From contig NZ_CAJTQJ010000003.1 in the NCBI RefSeq assembly GCF_910578695.1, positions 62,001-126,000 on the forward strand: a stretch of 64,000 nucleotides of DNA. The letters run 5' to 3'. The translations under genes and the position numbers were made by a program. Below are positions 27,769 to 34,828 of the stretch, piece after piece (within the stretch, counting starts at the first letter, position 1; each line of letters starts with the position of its first letter). Under the pieces are notes generated by a model. It made no database searches and had not been told where the DNA came from. It saw only the letters and a program-made list of their open reading frames with translations. The DNA comes from an uncultured Brachyspira sp. (GTDB lineage: Bacteria; Spirochaetota; Brachyspiria; Brachyspirales; Brachyspiraceae).

Positions 27769-27859
27769 TGTTATGACCTCTTTTTAATAAAAGAACTAAT
27801 ACTACTATATTGAGTGATAATGATACTACAGATAATATTGCATTTACAGTTGTTAACAT
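27761..27859 (-). CDS. Hydrophobic micropeptide, 32 aa (MLTTVNA...)
   Basis: A 32-codon frame with AAAGGAG upstream. Residues 5-25 are one hydrophobic helix (ILSVVSLSLNIVVLVLLL) followed by KRGHNNG. The stop codon overlaps the ATG of RHH1 by eight bases. Size and layout resemble holin-like or type I toxins. Confidence 0.5.
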   Translation of the reverse strand: MLTTVNAILSVVSLSLNIVVLVLLLKRGHNNG

Positions 27860-27860
27860 C

Positions 27861-27888
27861 TTGACAACTCCTTTATAATGTATATAAT
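27861..27888 (+). promoter_or_regulatory. Consensus plus-strand promoter, antisense to micropeptide A
   Basis: TTGACA (27861-27866) and TATAAT (27883-27888) are separated by 16 bases, a perfect sigma-70 match. Transcription would start near 27895, exactly at ATGGAAGTC, and run antisense through the 3' part of the micropeptide transcript. Confidence 0.65.
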
Positions 27889-27894
27889 ATTAAC

Positions 27895-27971
27895 TATGGA
27901 AGTCAGGAGCCAAGTCGGCTAACTTAGCTCCCTTTCATAACTAATAAAAATTATTTTTTAATTTTTATTAG
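27895..27971 (+). ncRNA. Predicted antisense RNA A
   Basis: An RNA from the promoter above would begin ATGGAAGTC, form the hairpin GGAGCCAAGT/ACTTAGCTCC (27906-27931) and end in the AT-rich palindrome CTAATAAAAATT/AATTTTTATTAG (27941-27971). It would be fully complementary to the 3' region of the minus-strand micropeptide mRNA. Extent is inferred only. Confidence 0.4.
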
Positions 27972-28037
27972 CTTAACCACAATTACGATAAGTGTCAGGA
28001 TATCAATAATTGTAGCTATGAAAGTTAAGACTTCCAT
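27951..28037 (-). CDS. Hydrophobic micropeptide A, 28 aa (MEVLTF...)
   Basis: A 28-residue peptide: Met-Glu, one hydrophobic helix, and a Lys-rich tail (KLIKIKK). GGAGG sits seven bases ahead of the ATG. It resembles holin-like toxin and Fst/Ldr-type peptides and is paralogous to the MEAITF peptide at 28563. Its mRNA start region (AATTATGGAAGTC) can pair with the downstream segment GACTTCCATAGTT (27904-27892), a fold-back typical of type I toxin messages. Confidence 0.6.
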   Translation of the reverse strand: MEVLTFIATIIDILTLIVIVVKLIKIKK

Positions 28038-28172
28038 AATTACCTCCTTCATTTCTTTAGGATTAATTATATTATATCACACTTGATGATTTTGTCAATA
28101 CTTTTTCTACAAAAATAAATATATTTAATTAAAGATTTAATATAGATTAATTTATTTTTTAAAATAGAAATT

Positions 28173-28198
28173 GTTGCGATAACACAAATTATCGCAAC
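28173..28198. promoter_or_regulatory. Perfect palindrome GTTGCGATAA-N6-TTATCGCAAC, site 3
   Basis: Ten-base perfect arms with a six-base spacer, downstream of RHH2 and upstream of micropeptide A. It is the best of three related sites. In RNA it is a strong hairpin; in DNA it is a plausible dimer-binding operator. Confidence 0.6.
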
Positions 28199-28234
28199 AC
28201 TAATTCTACTGCCGCAAAGGCTTACGCAGTGGCT

Positions 28235-28435
28235 CTACTTATTTATATATTCTTTATGTATCATAGCTATATACTGGCTAGCTGATAAATTAAGTTCTGC
28301 AGCCTTTTCTACTATACTTTCCCATATATCATCATGCATAGTTATATTATGTCTATTCATTTTACCTTTATTAATATCTCTGATAGGTCTTCCAGCACCT
28401 TCTCTTTTACCGCCTCTATTTTCTTTTTTTTCCAT
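28235..28435 (-). CDS. Ribbon-helix-helix protein RHH2
   Basis: 66 residues: a basic GGKREGAGRP arm, strand NRHNITMHDD, helix IWESIVEKAAEL and second helix NLSASQYIAMIHKEYI. It is a clear paralogue in layout of RHH1 and RHH3. GGAG precedes the ATG. It lies directly downstream of micropeptide B, repeating the micropeptide-RHH order. Confidence 0.75.
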   Translation of the reverse strand: MEKKENRGGKREGAGRPIRDINKGKMNRHNITMHDDIWESIVEKAAELNLSASQYIAMIHKEYINK

Positions 28436-28465
28436 GTTAATTTCTCCATAAAATAAAAATAGTTA

Positions 28466-28493
28466 TTGATTTATTATTATATTTGTATATAAT
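28466..28493 (+). promoter_or_regulatory. Plus-strand promoter antisense to micropeptide B
   Basis: TTGATT (28466-28471) and TATAAT (28488-28493) with a 16-base spacer. The predicted start near 28500 coincides with ATATGGAAGCTA, the segment complementary to the toxin-like mRNA's start region. Confidence 0.6.
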
Positions 28494-28499
28494 AATATT

Positions 28500-28570
28500 T
28501 ATATGGAAGCTACGGTTGGAGCTTATCGGAACCCCAACCGCTTTCTACTGCTTATTAATAGCTTATTTTC
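28500..28570 (+). ncRNA. Predicted antisense RNA B
   Basis: It would begin ATATGGAAGCTA and form the hairpin CGGTTGG/CCAACCG (28513-28540), followed by CTTTCT. It would be antisense to the 3' region of the MEAITF message. The 3' end is a guess. Confidence 0.4.
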
Positions 28571-28643
28571 TTATGCTATTAACTAATGATATAATTGCCG
28601 CTAACAAGTATATCACTGCAGTTATGAAAGTTATAGCTTCCAT
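28563..28643 (-). CDS. Hydrophobic micropeptide B, 26 aa (MEAITF...)
   Basis: A 26-residue peptide: Met-Glu, hydrophobic helix (ITFITAVIYLLAAIISLV), tail NSIRK. The Shine-Dalgarno AAAGGAGGA is very strong. ATATGGAAGCTA over the start codon (28645-28634) is perfectly complementary to TAGCTTCCATAT near the message 3' end (28512-28501). It parallels micropeptide A in length, first residues and fold-back. Confidence 0.6.
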   Translation of the reverse strand: MEAITFITAVIYLLAAIISLVNSIRK

Positions 28644-28775
28644 ATTTTTATATCCTCCTTTCGTTGAATATATACATATTATATACATATTTAATCAAAA
28701 AGTCAATAGTAATTTAATAAAAAAAATAATTTATTTTAATTTTTTCTTATGTGAATTATAACTGATTTATATTTG

Positions 28776-28876
28776 CTTGGTGGGGGTGGGTAAAATCTCT
28801 ACAGGCTTTCAATCGGTGCAACGAGTGGGGAGTCTTTTATACATGGCGATAACTTTTTTATTAGGGGGTATCAATC
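28776..28876. other. G-rich non-coding segment, candidate cos region
   Basis: An unusually G-rich stretch on the plus strand (GGTGGGGGTGGG, then AAAATCTCTACAGG, GAGTGGGGAG and AGGGGGTATC) with no reading frame. It lies at the downstream end of the terminase block, separates the accessory block from the packaging block, and looks like the G-rich cos/terminase-recognition regions of HK97-type phages. No termini can be proven from the prophage form. Confidence 0.4.
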
Positions 28877-29146
28877 TCATTTTTCTAATTCTTTAATTTT
28901 ATTTTCTAATTCGTCAATTCTTTTAATTTTATTTTCTAATTCCAATACTCTTTTATTTAATTTTTGTATTTCGCTTTCTTTTTCCTCGTACTCTTTTTTA
29001 GCTTTTGCAACACAAGCCTGCACAAAACCTCCAAATGTAGAATTAGAATAATTTAGAGGATCTGCTTTAGCTTTTTCAACCATTTTTACAATCCATCTAT
29101 ATATATCTTGATTAAAATTAATAGTAATACCATTTCTAGAATCCAT
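28877..29146 (-). CDS. RHH-like DNA-binding protein with coiled coil
   Basis: 89 residues: an N-terminal strand (GITINFNQD), helices (IYRWIVKMVEKAKADP, then TFGGFVQACVAKAKKEY) of ribbon-helix-helix appearance, and a C-terminal heptad coiled coil (residues about 55-89, LNKRVLELENKIKRID). AAGGAG precedes the ATG. Beside the terminase genes and the G-rich region, it might help recognise the packaging site, or be a regulator. Confidence 0.6.
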   Translation of the reverse strand: MDSRNGITINFNQDIYRWIVKMVEKAKADPLNYSNSTFGGFVQACVAKAKKEYEEKESEIQKLNKRVLELENKIKRIDELENKIKELEK

Positions 29147-29226
29147 TAAAATCTCCTTTTTTGAATTATATTATTTTATTGATAAAAAATTATAAAAATA
29201 ACCAATTTAACAATTTGGCAATTTAA

Positions 29227-29385
29227 AAAGAATTAACAATAATAAAAAACAATAATGAAGATACTACAAAAGAAATAAGGAAATTATTAAATAATGATAA
29301 TCTATATGCAGATATAATAGAATATAATGCAACAGTATATATAAAGTATCCAGATTATAAAGTAAATACACCTTCACTTTCATAA
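29227..29385 (+). pseudogene. Possible 5'-truncated plus-strand gene fragment
   Basis: An open stretch of 52 codons without a start reads like protein (EDTTKEIRKLLNNDNLYADI, ending KYPDYKVNTPSLS) and ends at a TAA inside the 3' end of terL. It might be the tail of a plus-strand gene cut when the minus-strand packaging block was installed. Chance open frame remains possible. Confidence 0.3.
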
Positions 29386-31208
29386 ATACTTTTCGTATCT
29401 TCAAAATGATTTTTAATCACTCTATGAAGAGCCATAATAGAAGCTACAACACCATCTATTCTTTTATATGATCTTCTTCTGTCAGGCTTAGTAGGAAGAT
29501 AATTATCTCTACCGTCAGTTTTTACTTCACAGCAGCTTATCATCCAATTAAGAGCAGGATTATTACCATGCAGAAGTTTGTGTTCATCTATTGTTTTTTC
29601 AAATAAAGAAGTACCTTCAGATAAGCCACCGACAGCAAAAGATTGTCTTACCTCGGTCATTTTAAATCCTTCATTTTTTAGATGTGTAACTATTTCAATA
29701 GCTTTCCAAGGGTCATAAGCTATTTCTATAATTTCAAAGTCTTTGGCATCTTGCAATATTGAAGATTCTATAACATCAAAATCTATTATATCACCGCTTG
29801 TTAAAGTAATTAAACCTTGAGAAGCCCATAATTCATAAGGTACTCTGTCCTCTTTAGAACGCTGCCTTATATTTTCTTTAGGCATAAAGAAGCGAGGCAG
29901 AAGTATATATGGACCATTATCAATAGAATCAAAACATAAAACATAGGCCGCTATATCTCTTGTTGTTGCTAAATCCAAACCTATGCAGGCTTTTCTGCCT
30001 TTTAATTCATTTATATTTATATTTTGATGTAAATAAGATTTAAGCCACCTGTCAGAAGAAATCCAAACTTCACTCGCCTGTGTCCAAACATTCAAGTTCT
30101 TTGTAAGTATATCAGTTCGCTGAATAGGCTTATCCAGTCCTTCCAAAAGCCTAGATTTTAGGTAACTATCTTTTACAGAAATATTTATATTAGGATTAGC
30201 TTGAAAAATAATTTTATTTATTAATTCTTCCTGCTTTGAAATAGCTTCCATTAGTTTCAAGCGTACAGCCTCGTTATAAGCTCCTGCCGATTCTTTTGAA
30301 TCGGCAGGCACTCGGCTTTCCGCTTTATTTAATTTATTTAATTTTTCTTTATATTCAGACATAAATACCCAAATATCATTGATGTCATCAGGCTCATATA
30401 TTATAGTAAAATACTCATCATTATTTAATGAACCTTGTAATACTTGCTTTGCATATTCATATTCAGAAAAACATACTGAAGATTTATCAAATCCAGCAGT
30501 AGTAATTATAAATATAAGAGGCTGCCTTCTAGCTCCCATTCCTGACTCAAGAACATTTAATAATTCATTATCAGGATGTGCATGGTACTCATCTACTATA
30601 ACCAAATGCGGATTTAATCCGTCTTCAGTGTTGCTGTCCTGTCCTAATGGTTTTGATTTTGAGGCAGTATCTTTTTTCTTTGTAATTGTAGAAGTTTGTT
30701 TATATGTAATCGCTTCTTTATTAAGAGCTTTTGCTTTTCTTATCTGCCTTTCGCTTTCACTCCACGCAATTTTCGCTTGATCTTTTTTAGTAGCTATATA
30801 ATATATTTCGACACCAGCCTCTGCAGGACTGTCGCAGAAAAAACAATAATTACCAATGCCAGATGCAAAAGTAGTTTTTCCATTTTTCCTGCTCACTTGA
30901 ACGTATGCTTTTTTGTAACGTCTGAGTTTATTTTCCTTTCTCCTCCATCCGAATATGCTTGCTATTATAAACTGTTCCCAAGCCTCTAATATAATATTAT
31001 GATTTGCCCATTCTCCTTTTGTATGTACTAAAGATTGAATAAAAGTAATAGGACGTTTAGCTTCGTTATCATCAAAATAAAAAGGATAATCATTATTTTT
31101 TGATTTTTCTATATCGTCCAAATGCCTTTTCACAGATAAAAAAGCAGCTTGACAGACTGGTAATTCTTTATTTATAACCTTATTAATATATTCTTCATAG
31201 TTATACAT
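29355..31208 (-). CDS. terL: Phage terminase large subunit
   Basis: 617 residues; the ATP-driven packaging motor and nuclease. Walker A is VSRKNGKTT near residues 105-113, Walker B LVIVDEYHAH near 207-216, the coupling motif ITTAGFDKSS follows, and the RNase-H-like nuclease has GLDLATTRDIAAYVLCF near 412 and AYDPWKA near 500. The layout is that of HK97/Terminase_1-type enzymes of cos phages. It follows terS by five bases. Codons near residues 300-309 (PADSKESAG) form a perfect DNA palindrome, listed separately. Confidence 0.95.
   Translation of the reverse strand: MYNYEEYINKVINKELPVCQAAFLSVKRHLDDIEKSKNNDYPFYFDDNEAKRPITFIQSLVHTKGEWANHNIILEAWEQFIIASIFGWRRKENKLRRYKKAYVQVSRKNGKTTFASGIGNYCFFCDSPAEAGVEIYYIATKKDQAKIAWSESERQIRKAKALNKEAITYKQTSTITKKKDTASKSKPLGQDSNTEDGLNPHLVIVDEYHAHPDNELLNVLESGMGARRQPLIFIITTAGFDKSSVCFSEYEYAKQVLQGSLNNDEYFTIIYEPDDINDIWVFMSEYKEKLNKLNKAESRVPADSKESAGAYNEAVRLKLMEAISKQEELINKIIFQANPNINISVKDSYLKSRLLEGLDKPIQRTDILTKNLNVWTQASEVWISSDRWLKSYLHQNININELKGRKACIGLDLATTRDIAAYVLCFDSIDNGPYILLPRFFMPKENIRQRSKEDRVPYELWASQGLITLTSGDIIDFDVIESSILQDAKDFEIIEIAYDPWKAIEIVTHLKNEGFKMTEVRQSFAVGGLSEGTSLFEKTIDEHKLLHGNNPALNWMISCCEVKTDGRDNYLPTKPDRRRSYKRIDGVVASIMALHRVIKNHFEDTKSIYESEGVFTL
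30283..30308. repeat. Perfect palindrome inside terL coding sequence
   Basis: CCTGCCGATTC and GAATCGGCAGG flank TTTT; the sequence is GC-rich compared with surrounding codons and encodes PADSKESAG in a linker-like part of TerL. It resembles the hairpin cores of the dispersed elements. Confidence 0.6.
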
Positions 31209-31213
31209 TATAT

Positions 31214-31723
31214 TTAACCATTTATCATTTTTTCAAGCGGATCATCCTCTTCTATAACTTCAGGTGTTGGAACTTTCTTTTTAGAAGCAGGAGTTAAACC
31301 GAACTCGGTAAGCATTTTAGTATATGCTGTTATAGCTTTATGATATGCTAAATATTCGCCCATTGTTTGAGAGTTTTTACCTGCTAAATATCCAGCTATA
31401 GAACCGCCTTCATTAATCATAGCTTCATAAAGATTCATAGCATCACCATAATGCAGACATAAAAGTTCAAATGCTGATAAATCGGCATCTCCAAGCATAT
31501 TTTTTTCAGCAAAAATAGGAGCAAGTTCTTTCCATTTTTTTAAAGAATACCCACAAAAATATTCTGGTGCCGTAGGCATGCTTTTAGCAGGATTTGGTAT
31601 TATAACGGCTTTTTTTGGCTTATTCACCGCAGGTGCACCTTTGGTGTGGGCGTTTTTCACCGCAGGTGTGCCGACGAAGTCCGCCTTGGCGTTGGCAGGG
31701 GCTTTTTTAGCTTTATCGGGCAT
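31214..31723 (-). CDS. terS: Phage terminase small subunit, P27 family
   Basis: 169 residues. Residues about 55-150 match the P27 (Terminase_4) family: LKKWKELAPIFAEKNMLGDADLSAFELLC near 60-90 and YLAYHKAITAYTKMLTEFGLTPASKKK near 123-149. TerS recognises the packaging site and hands DNA to TerL. The first ~45 residues are an Ala/Pro/Lys-rich extension (KKAPANAKADFVGTPAV) encoded by DNA that is related to an intergenic repeat at 57361. TAGGAG precedes the ATG. Confidence 0.9.
   Translation of the reverse strand: MPDKAKKAPANAKADFVGTPAVKNAHTKGAPAVNKPKKAVIIPNPAKSMPTAPEYFCGYSLKKWKELAPIFAEKNMLGDADLSAFELLCLHYGDAMNLYEAMINEGGSIAGYLAGKNSQTMGEYLAYHKAITAYTKMLTEFGLTPASKKKVPTPEVIEEDDPLEKMING
31622..31710 (-). 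repeat. Dispersed element copy within terS N-terminus
   Basis: GTGCCGACGAAGTCC at 31668-31682 followed by GTTGGCAGG at 31690-31698 matches the intergenic copy at 57368-57400 with the same spacing class. TTCACCGCAGGTG also occurs twice here (31624 and 31656). The element is in frame and adds residues to TerS. Confidence 0.6.
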
Positions 31724-31868
31724 TTATACTCCTAATAGTATATTTTAGTTAAAAATATATATTAATAATAAGTAATATAATATTTTATAACTATAAGAAA
31801 AAAAATAATTCAGGAGCTTTTTCGATATAGGCAGACAGTCGTCTGGTTAGGAAAGTTGTTATTGGAAA
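31724..31868. other. Short spacer with inverted repeat
   Basis: The spacer between the restriction gene and terS holds a small inverted repeat CAGAC-AGTC-GTCTG near 31832-31845, possibly a terminator or element remnant. Confidence 0.35.
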
Positions 31869-32399
31869 TTATTTCTTGAAATTATTGATAAAACTTAATA
31901 ATATATTTTCAAATTCATTTATTTTATATAATGATTTTTTAGATTTTGTAAGTTTATAAGAAGCATTTGCTCCTTTTTCCATACTAACTAAATTACCTGC
32001 CTTACCTGTTAAAATATCAGACTTAGACCATATATTAAAATATAAATCATTTGGAGAGACACCTAAACAAATTATGGCCTCATATTTTCTATGGTATCTT
32101 ATATGGTTAAATTGAAAATTAAAATTTGTATCTTCAGTTGCAGTTTTTATCTCAAAATCAATATTTTCTATTTCTATATCATATGCATTTTTATCTCTTA
32201 CATCTGTAGACTTTTTAGAAAGTTTAGAATTAATATTTAATTTATTACATAATTCATGAATAAAATCCTGACCAACACTTCCTACACCTGTATTAGAAAG
32301 TGTTTTTATTTTTTTAAATTCTGCATTATCCCATTTAGAATGATTATGATATTTTTCTAAAATATGTAAAAATAATTCACTATAAATACTATCAGGCAT
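31869..32399 (-). CDS. Type II restriction endonuclease, PD-(D/E)XK-like
   Basis: About 176 residues. The motif YDIEIENIDFEIKTAT near residues 74-89 fits a PD-(D/E)XK active site (Asp, then Glu-x-Lys). The gene overlaps the end of the adenine-type methyltransferase gene by eight bases, the usual compact type II pair. AGGGGA precedes the ATG at 32399; a TTG at 32405 is less likely. Recognition sequence unknown. This is probably a lysogenic conversion defence carried by the prophage. Confidence 0.7.
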   Translation of the reverse strand: MPDSIYSELFLHILEKYHNHSKWDNAEFKKIKTLSNTGVGSVGQDFIHELCNKLNINSKLSKKSTDVRDKNAYDIEIENIDFEIKTATEDTNFNFQFNHIRYHRKYEAIICLGVSPNDLYFNIWSKSDILTGKAGNLVSMEKGANASYKLTKSKKSLYKINEFENILLSFINNFKK

Positions 32400-33348
32400 T
32401 AACAATTCCCCTATCTATTAAGGCTTTTTCTATATGATACATACTTATATGTCTGCAATTATGCGTTGCCAAATTACTGTAATCATTCCAATTTATACTA
32501 TTTAATATATTTTCAACTTTTCTTTTAGATTTTTTTATTATAATACCATATCCGCATACATATTTTACTTCTGAAAAATCTTTTACTAATTTAGGCTGTT
32601 GTGTATAATATGTTCTTTGAAGAAAAAAATCAGCATTATTCATCTTTTCTATTCCGCAAGTTCTTTCTTTTCTAGTATCAACAGTAAATATATCTACCCA
32701 ATCATCACAAGACTTCTTTTCTTCTAAATCACTATTCCCTTTTTTCCATATTTGCCATAAAGCATTCACAGTAATTTTTTTATTATCTAATCTATAAAAA
32801 CTATCATTTGGAAGTATTTCAGAATGTACTAACTTCATATTGTTTACTCTATTTTTTGGAGAACCTTTTCCATCACTCTGAAATGACATAGGCAATATAA
32901 ATCCTATATAATCAGCATATTGTGCTGCTGAGTTCATAAAAGCTAAAGCAAGCCAAGCCCTGTAACCAAATGGAGGATTGCCTATAAATATATACTTTCT
33001 ATTTAAATCATCAGGCGACCATAGTAAAAAATCTTGTTCTAATATACCATCAGATAAAGGCATTAAATCCAATCCTATTTTATTTTTTGAATCTAATAAA
33101 TTAAAAAAAGCACCATTACCAGCTGAAGGTTCAACAAAAGTATAGTTTGATATATCTATTTTTTCTTTGTCTAAAAAAGATAATAGATTATTGTAGCAAT
33201 ATTTAGCAGTATCTTCTTTTGTAAAAAATTGCTCCAAATCTATTTCTTCTGGATTTATCCATTTAGGAAATATTCTATTTTTAATCCATATTTTATTTCT
33301 TTTGGCAATAATATTATTCTTATTCTCTTCAAAATATTTATATAACAT
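32392..33348 (-). CDS. DNA methyltransferase of type II R-M pair
   Basis: About 318 residues. SAM motif I VEPSAGNGAFFNLL is near residue 65 and catalytic motif IV GNPPFGYRAW near 115, the NPPF type of N6-adenine or N4-cytosine methylases. After that come FILPMSF and a target-recognition-like region. AGAGGG at nine bases favours the ATG at 33348; an ATG at 33381 has no ribosome binding site. It is head of a minus-strand run methyltransferase, nuclease, terS, terL. Confidence 0.85.
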   Translation of the reverse strand: MLYKYFEENKNNIIAKRNKIWIKNRIFPKWINPEEIDLEQFFTKEDTAKYCYNNLLSFLDKEKIDISNYTFVEPSAGNGAFFNLLDSKNKIGLDLMPLSDGILEQDFLLWSPDDLNRKYIFIGNPPFGYRAWLALAFMNSAAQYADYIGFILPMSFQSDGKGSPKNRVNNMKLVHSEILPNDSFYRLDNKKITVNALWQIWKKGNSDLEEKKSCDDWVDIFTVDTRKERTCGIEKMNNADFFLQRTYYTQQPKLVKDFSEVKYVCGYGIIIKKSKRKVENILNSINWNDYSNLATHNCRHISMYHIEKALIDRGIVNA

Positions 33349-33527
33349 CAAATTTTTCCCTCTACATAATAATATCGACATATATTATATTCTATCTTAA
33401 AAAGATAAAAAATCAATAATAAAAAACTAAAAATACAGTATATATAAATACCGTAATAAGTAAAAATAAAGGCACACAGTGGGACTTTAAGTTCTTGTAA
33501 TAAAATAACAATATAAAACTTATATTT

Positions 33528-33546
33528 CCTTATATTTTTTTATATA
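33528..33546 (+). promoter_or_regulatory. Putative late promoter motif, copy 1
   Basis: CCTTATATTTTTTTATATA, immediately before the portal ATG at 33551, recurs identically at 49040-49058. No Shine-Dalgarno lies between it and the ATG, so the first late message may be leaderless or start further upstream. Confidence 0.45.
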
Positions 33547-33550
33547 TTAT

Positions 33551-34828
33551 ATGTCTGTAATAAAAAATATAGGGAATTATATAAAAAAGTGGCTGTTTCC
33601 TGATTTCAGTCATATTGATAGTAATAACTTTTTGTCTATTCAAAATGATAAAACTTTATCAGCAGTCAATCCGAATACAGCTTTAACTTTCTCTACAGTA
33701 TTTGCATGCGTGAGAGTTATAGCTGAAACAATAGCAACCTTACCTCTTTTTGTATATAAGGTAAATGGCAATAATAAAATAAAAGCTAAAGACCATTCTT
33801 TATATAGATTATTACATGACTCACCTAATGAAGAATGCACATCAGTATCATTTATAGAAAGTCTAATCACTCAAATACTTTTGCAAGGCAATGGTTTTGT
33901 AGAAGTAGTAAGAGACAATTTTAATAGAGTAACAGAACTTTATTTAATAGATTCTAATAAAATTAAAGTGTATAGAGATTCAAACGGCAATAAAATGTTT
34001 GAATATTCTGATGATGGAAAAATAATCACTTTATCTCAATTACAAGTTATGCATATAGCAGGGCTTGGATGGAACGGAGTAATAGGATACAGTCCGATAG
34101 CTATGATGCGTAAGCAAATAACTACAGGACTTTATCAGGACAATTTCGCATTAGATTTCTTTTCTAATGGTGTAAAAAAAGTTCCAATTATTTCACATCC
34201 AGAGAAATTAAGTGCAGATGCTAAAAAGAACTTAAAAGAAAGTTTCAGAGAGGCATGGGAAAAAGGCATCGTTGTCCTTGAAGAAGGAATGAAAATAGAC
34301 CCTATAACAATGAACTTGTCAGATGCTCAGTTTTTAGAAAGCAGAAGATTTTCGGTAGAAGAAATATGCCGAGTGTTCCGTGTACCTCCTCATCTAATTG
34401 GGGATTTAAGCAGAAGTACAAATAATAATATAGAACATCAAAGTATAGAGTTTGTAACGCACACCATAAGACCGTGGTGCGTTCGTATAGAAAAAGCACT
34501 GAATGGACATTTATTAAGCGGATTAGAAAGAAAAAAATATAATATAGAGTTTAATTTGGATGGTCTTTTGAGAGGCGATACTCTTACAAGACAGCAAGCA
34601 AATCAAATTAAATTAAATAATGGGGTTTTTACTAGAAATGAATGGAGAAGTCAAGAAAACCTTAACGAAGTAGATGATGAATACGGAGATGAGTATTTCG
34701 TTTCTCAGCAAATAAGACCAATAAAAACTGTATACGAAGAAACTGAAGACAATCAAAACTTTAATATAAATAATAATGATGAAAATAAAAAATTAGAAGA
34801 GGAAAATAAAAATGCCAGTGAAGAATAA
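33551..34828 (+). CDS. Phage portal protein, HK97 type
   Basis: 425 residues; the dodecameric portal ring at the capsid vertex. Family features: TALTFSTVFACVRVIAETIATLPL near residues 40-63, LLHDSPNEECTS, a MHIAGLGWNGVIGYSPI segment near 166-182, and the C-terminal SVEEICRVFRVPPHLIGDL near 263-281. Length is typical. It begins the plus-strand late operon, back-to-back with the R-M and terminase block. The C-terminal tail is acidic and overlaps the protease gene by 17 bases. Confidence 0.95.
   Translation: MSVIKNIGNYIKKWLFPDFSHIDSNNFLSIQNDKTLSAVNPNTALTFSTVFACVRVIAETIATLPLFVYKVNGNNKIKAKDHSLYRLLHDSPNEECTSVSFIESLITQILLQGNGFVEVVRDNFNRVTELYLIDSNKIKVYRDSNGNKMFEYSDDGKIITLSQLQVMHIAGLGWNGVIGYSPIAMMRKQITTGLYQDNFALDFFSNGVKKVPIISHPEKLSADAKKNLKESFREAWEKGIVVLEEGMKIDPITMNLSDAQFLESRRFSVEEICRVFRVPPHLIGDLSRSTNNNIEHQSIEFVTHTIRPWCVRIEKALNGHLLSGLERKKYNIEFNLDGLLRGDTLTRQQANQIKLNNGVFTRNEWRSQENLNEVDDEYGDEYFVSQQIRPIKTVYEETEDNQNFNINNNDENKKLEEENKNASEE

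Noticed and set aside
28483..28761. 92-residue plus-strand open frame
   Set aside because: It is antisense to micropeptide B and its regulatory hairpin; there is no ribosome binding site and the composition is not protein-like.
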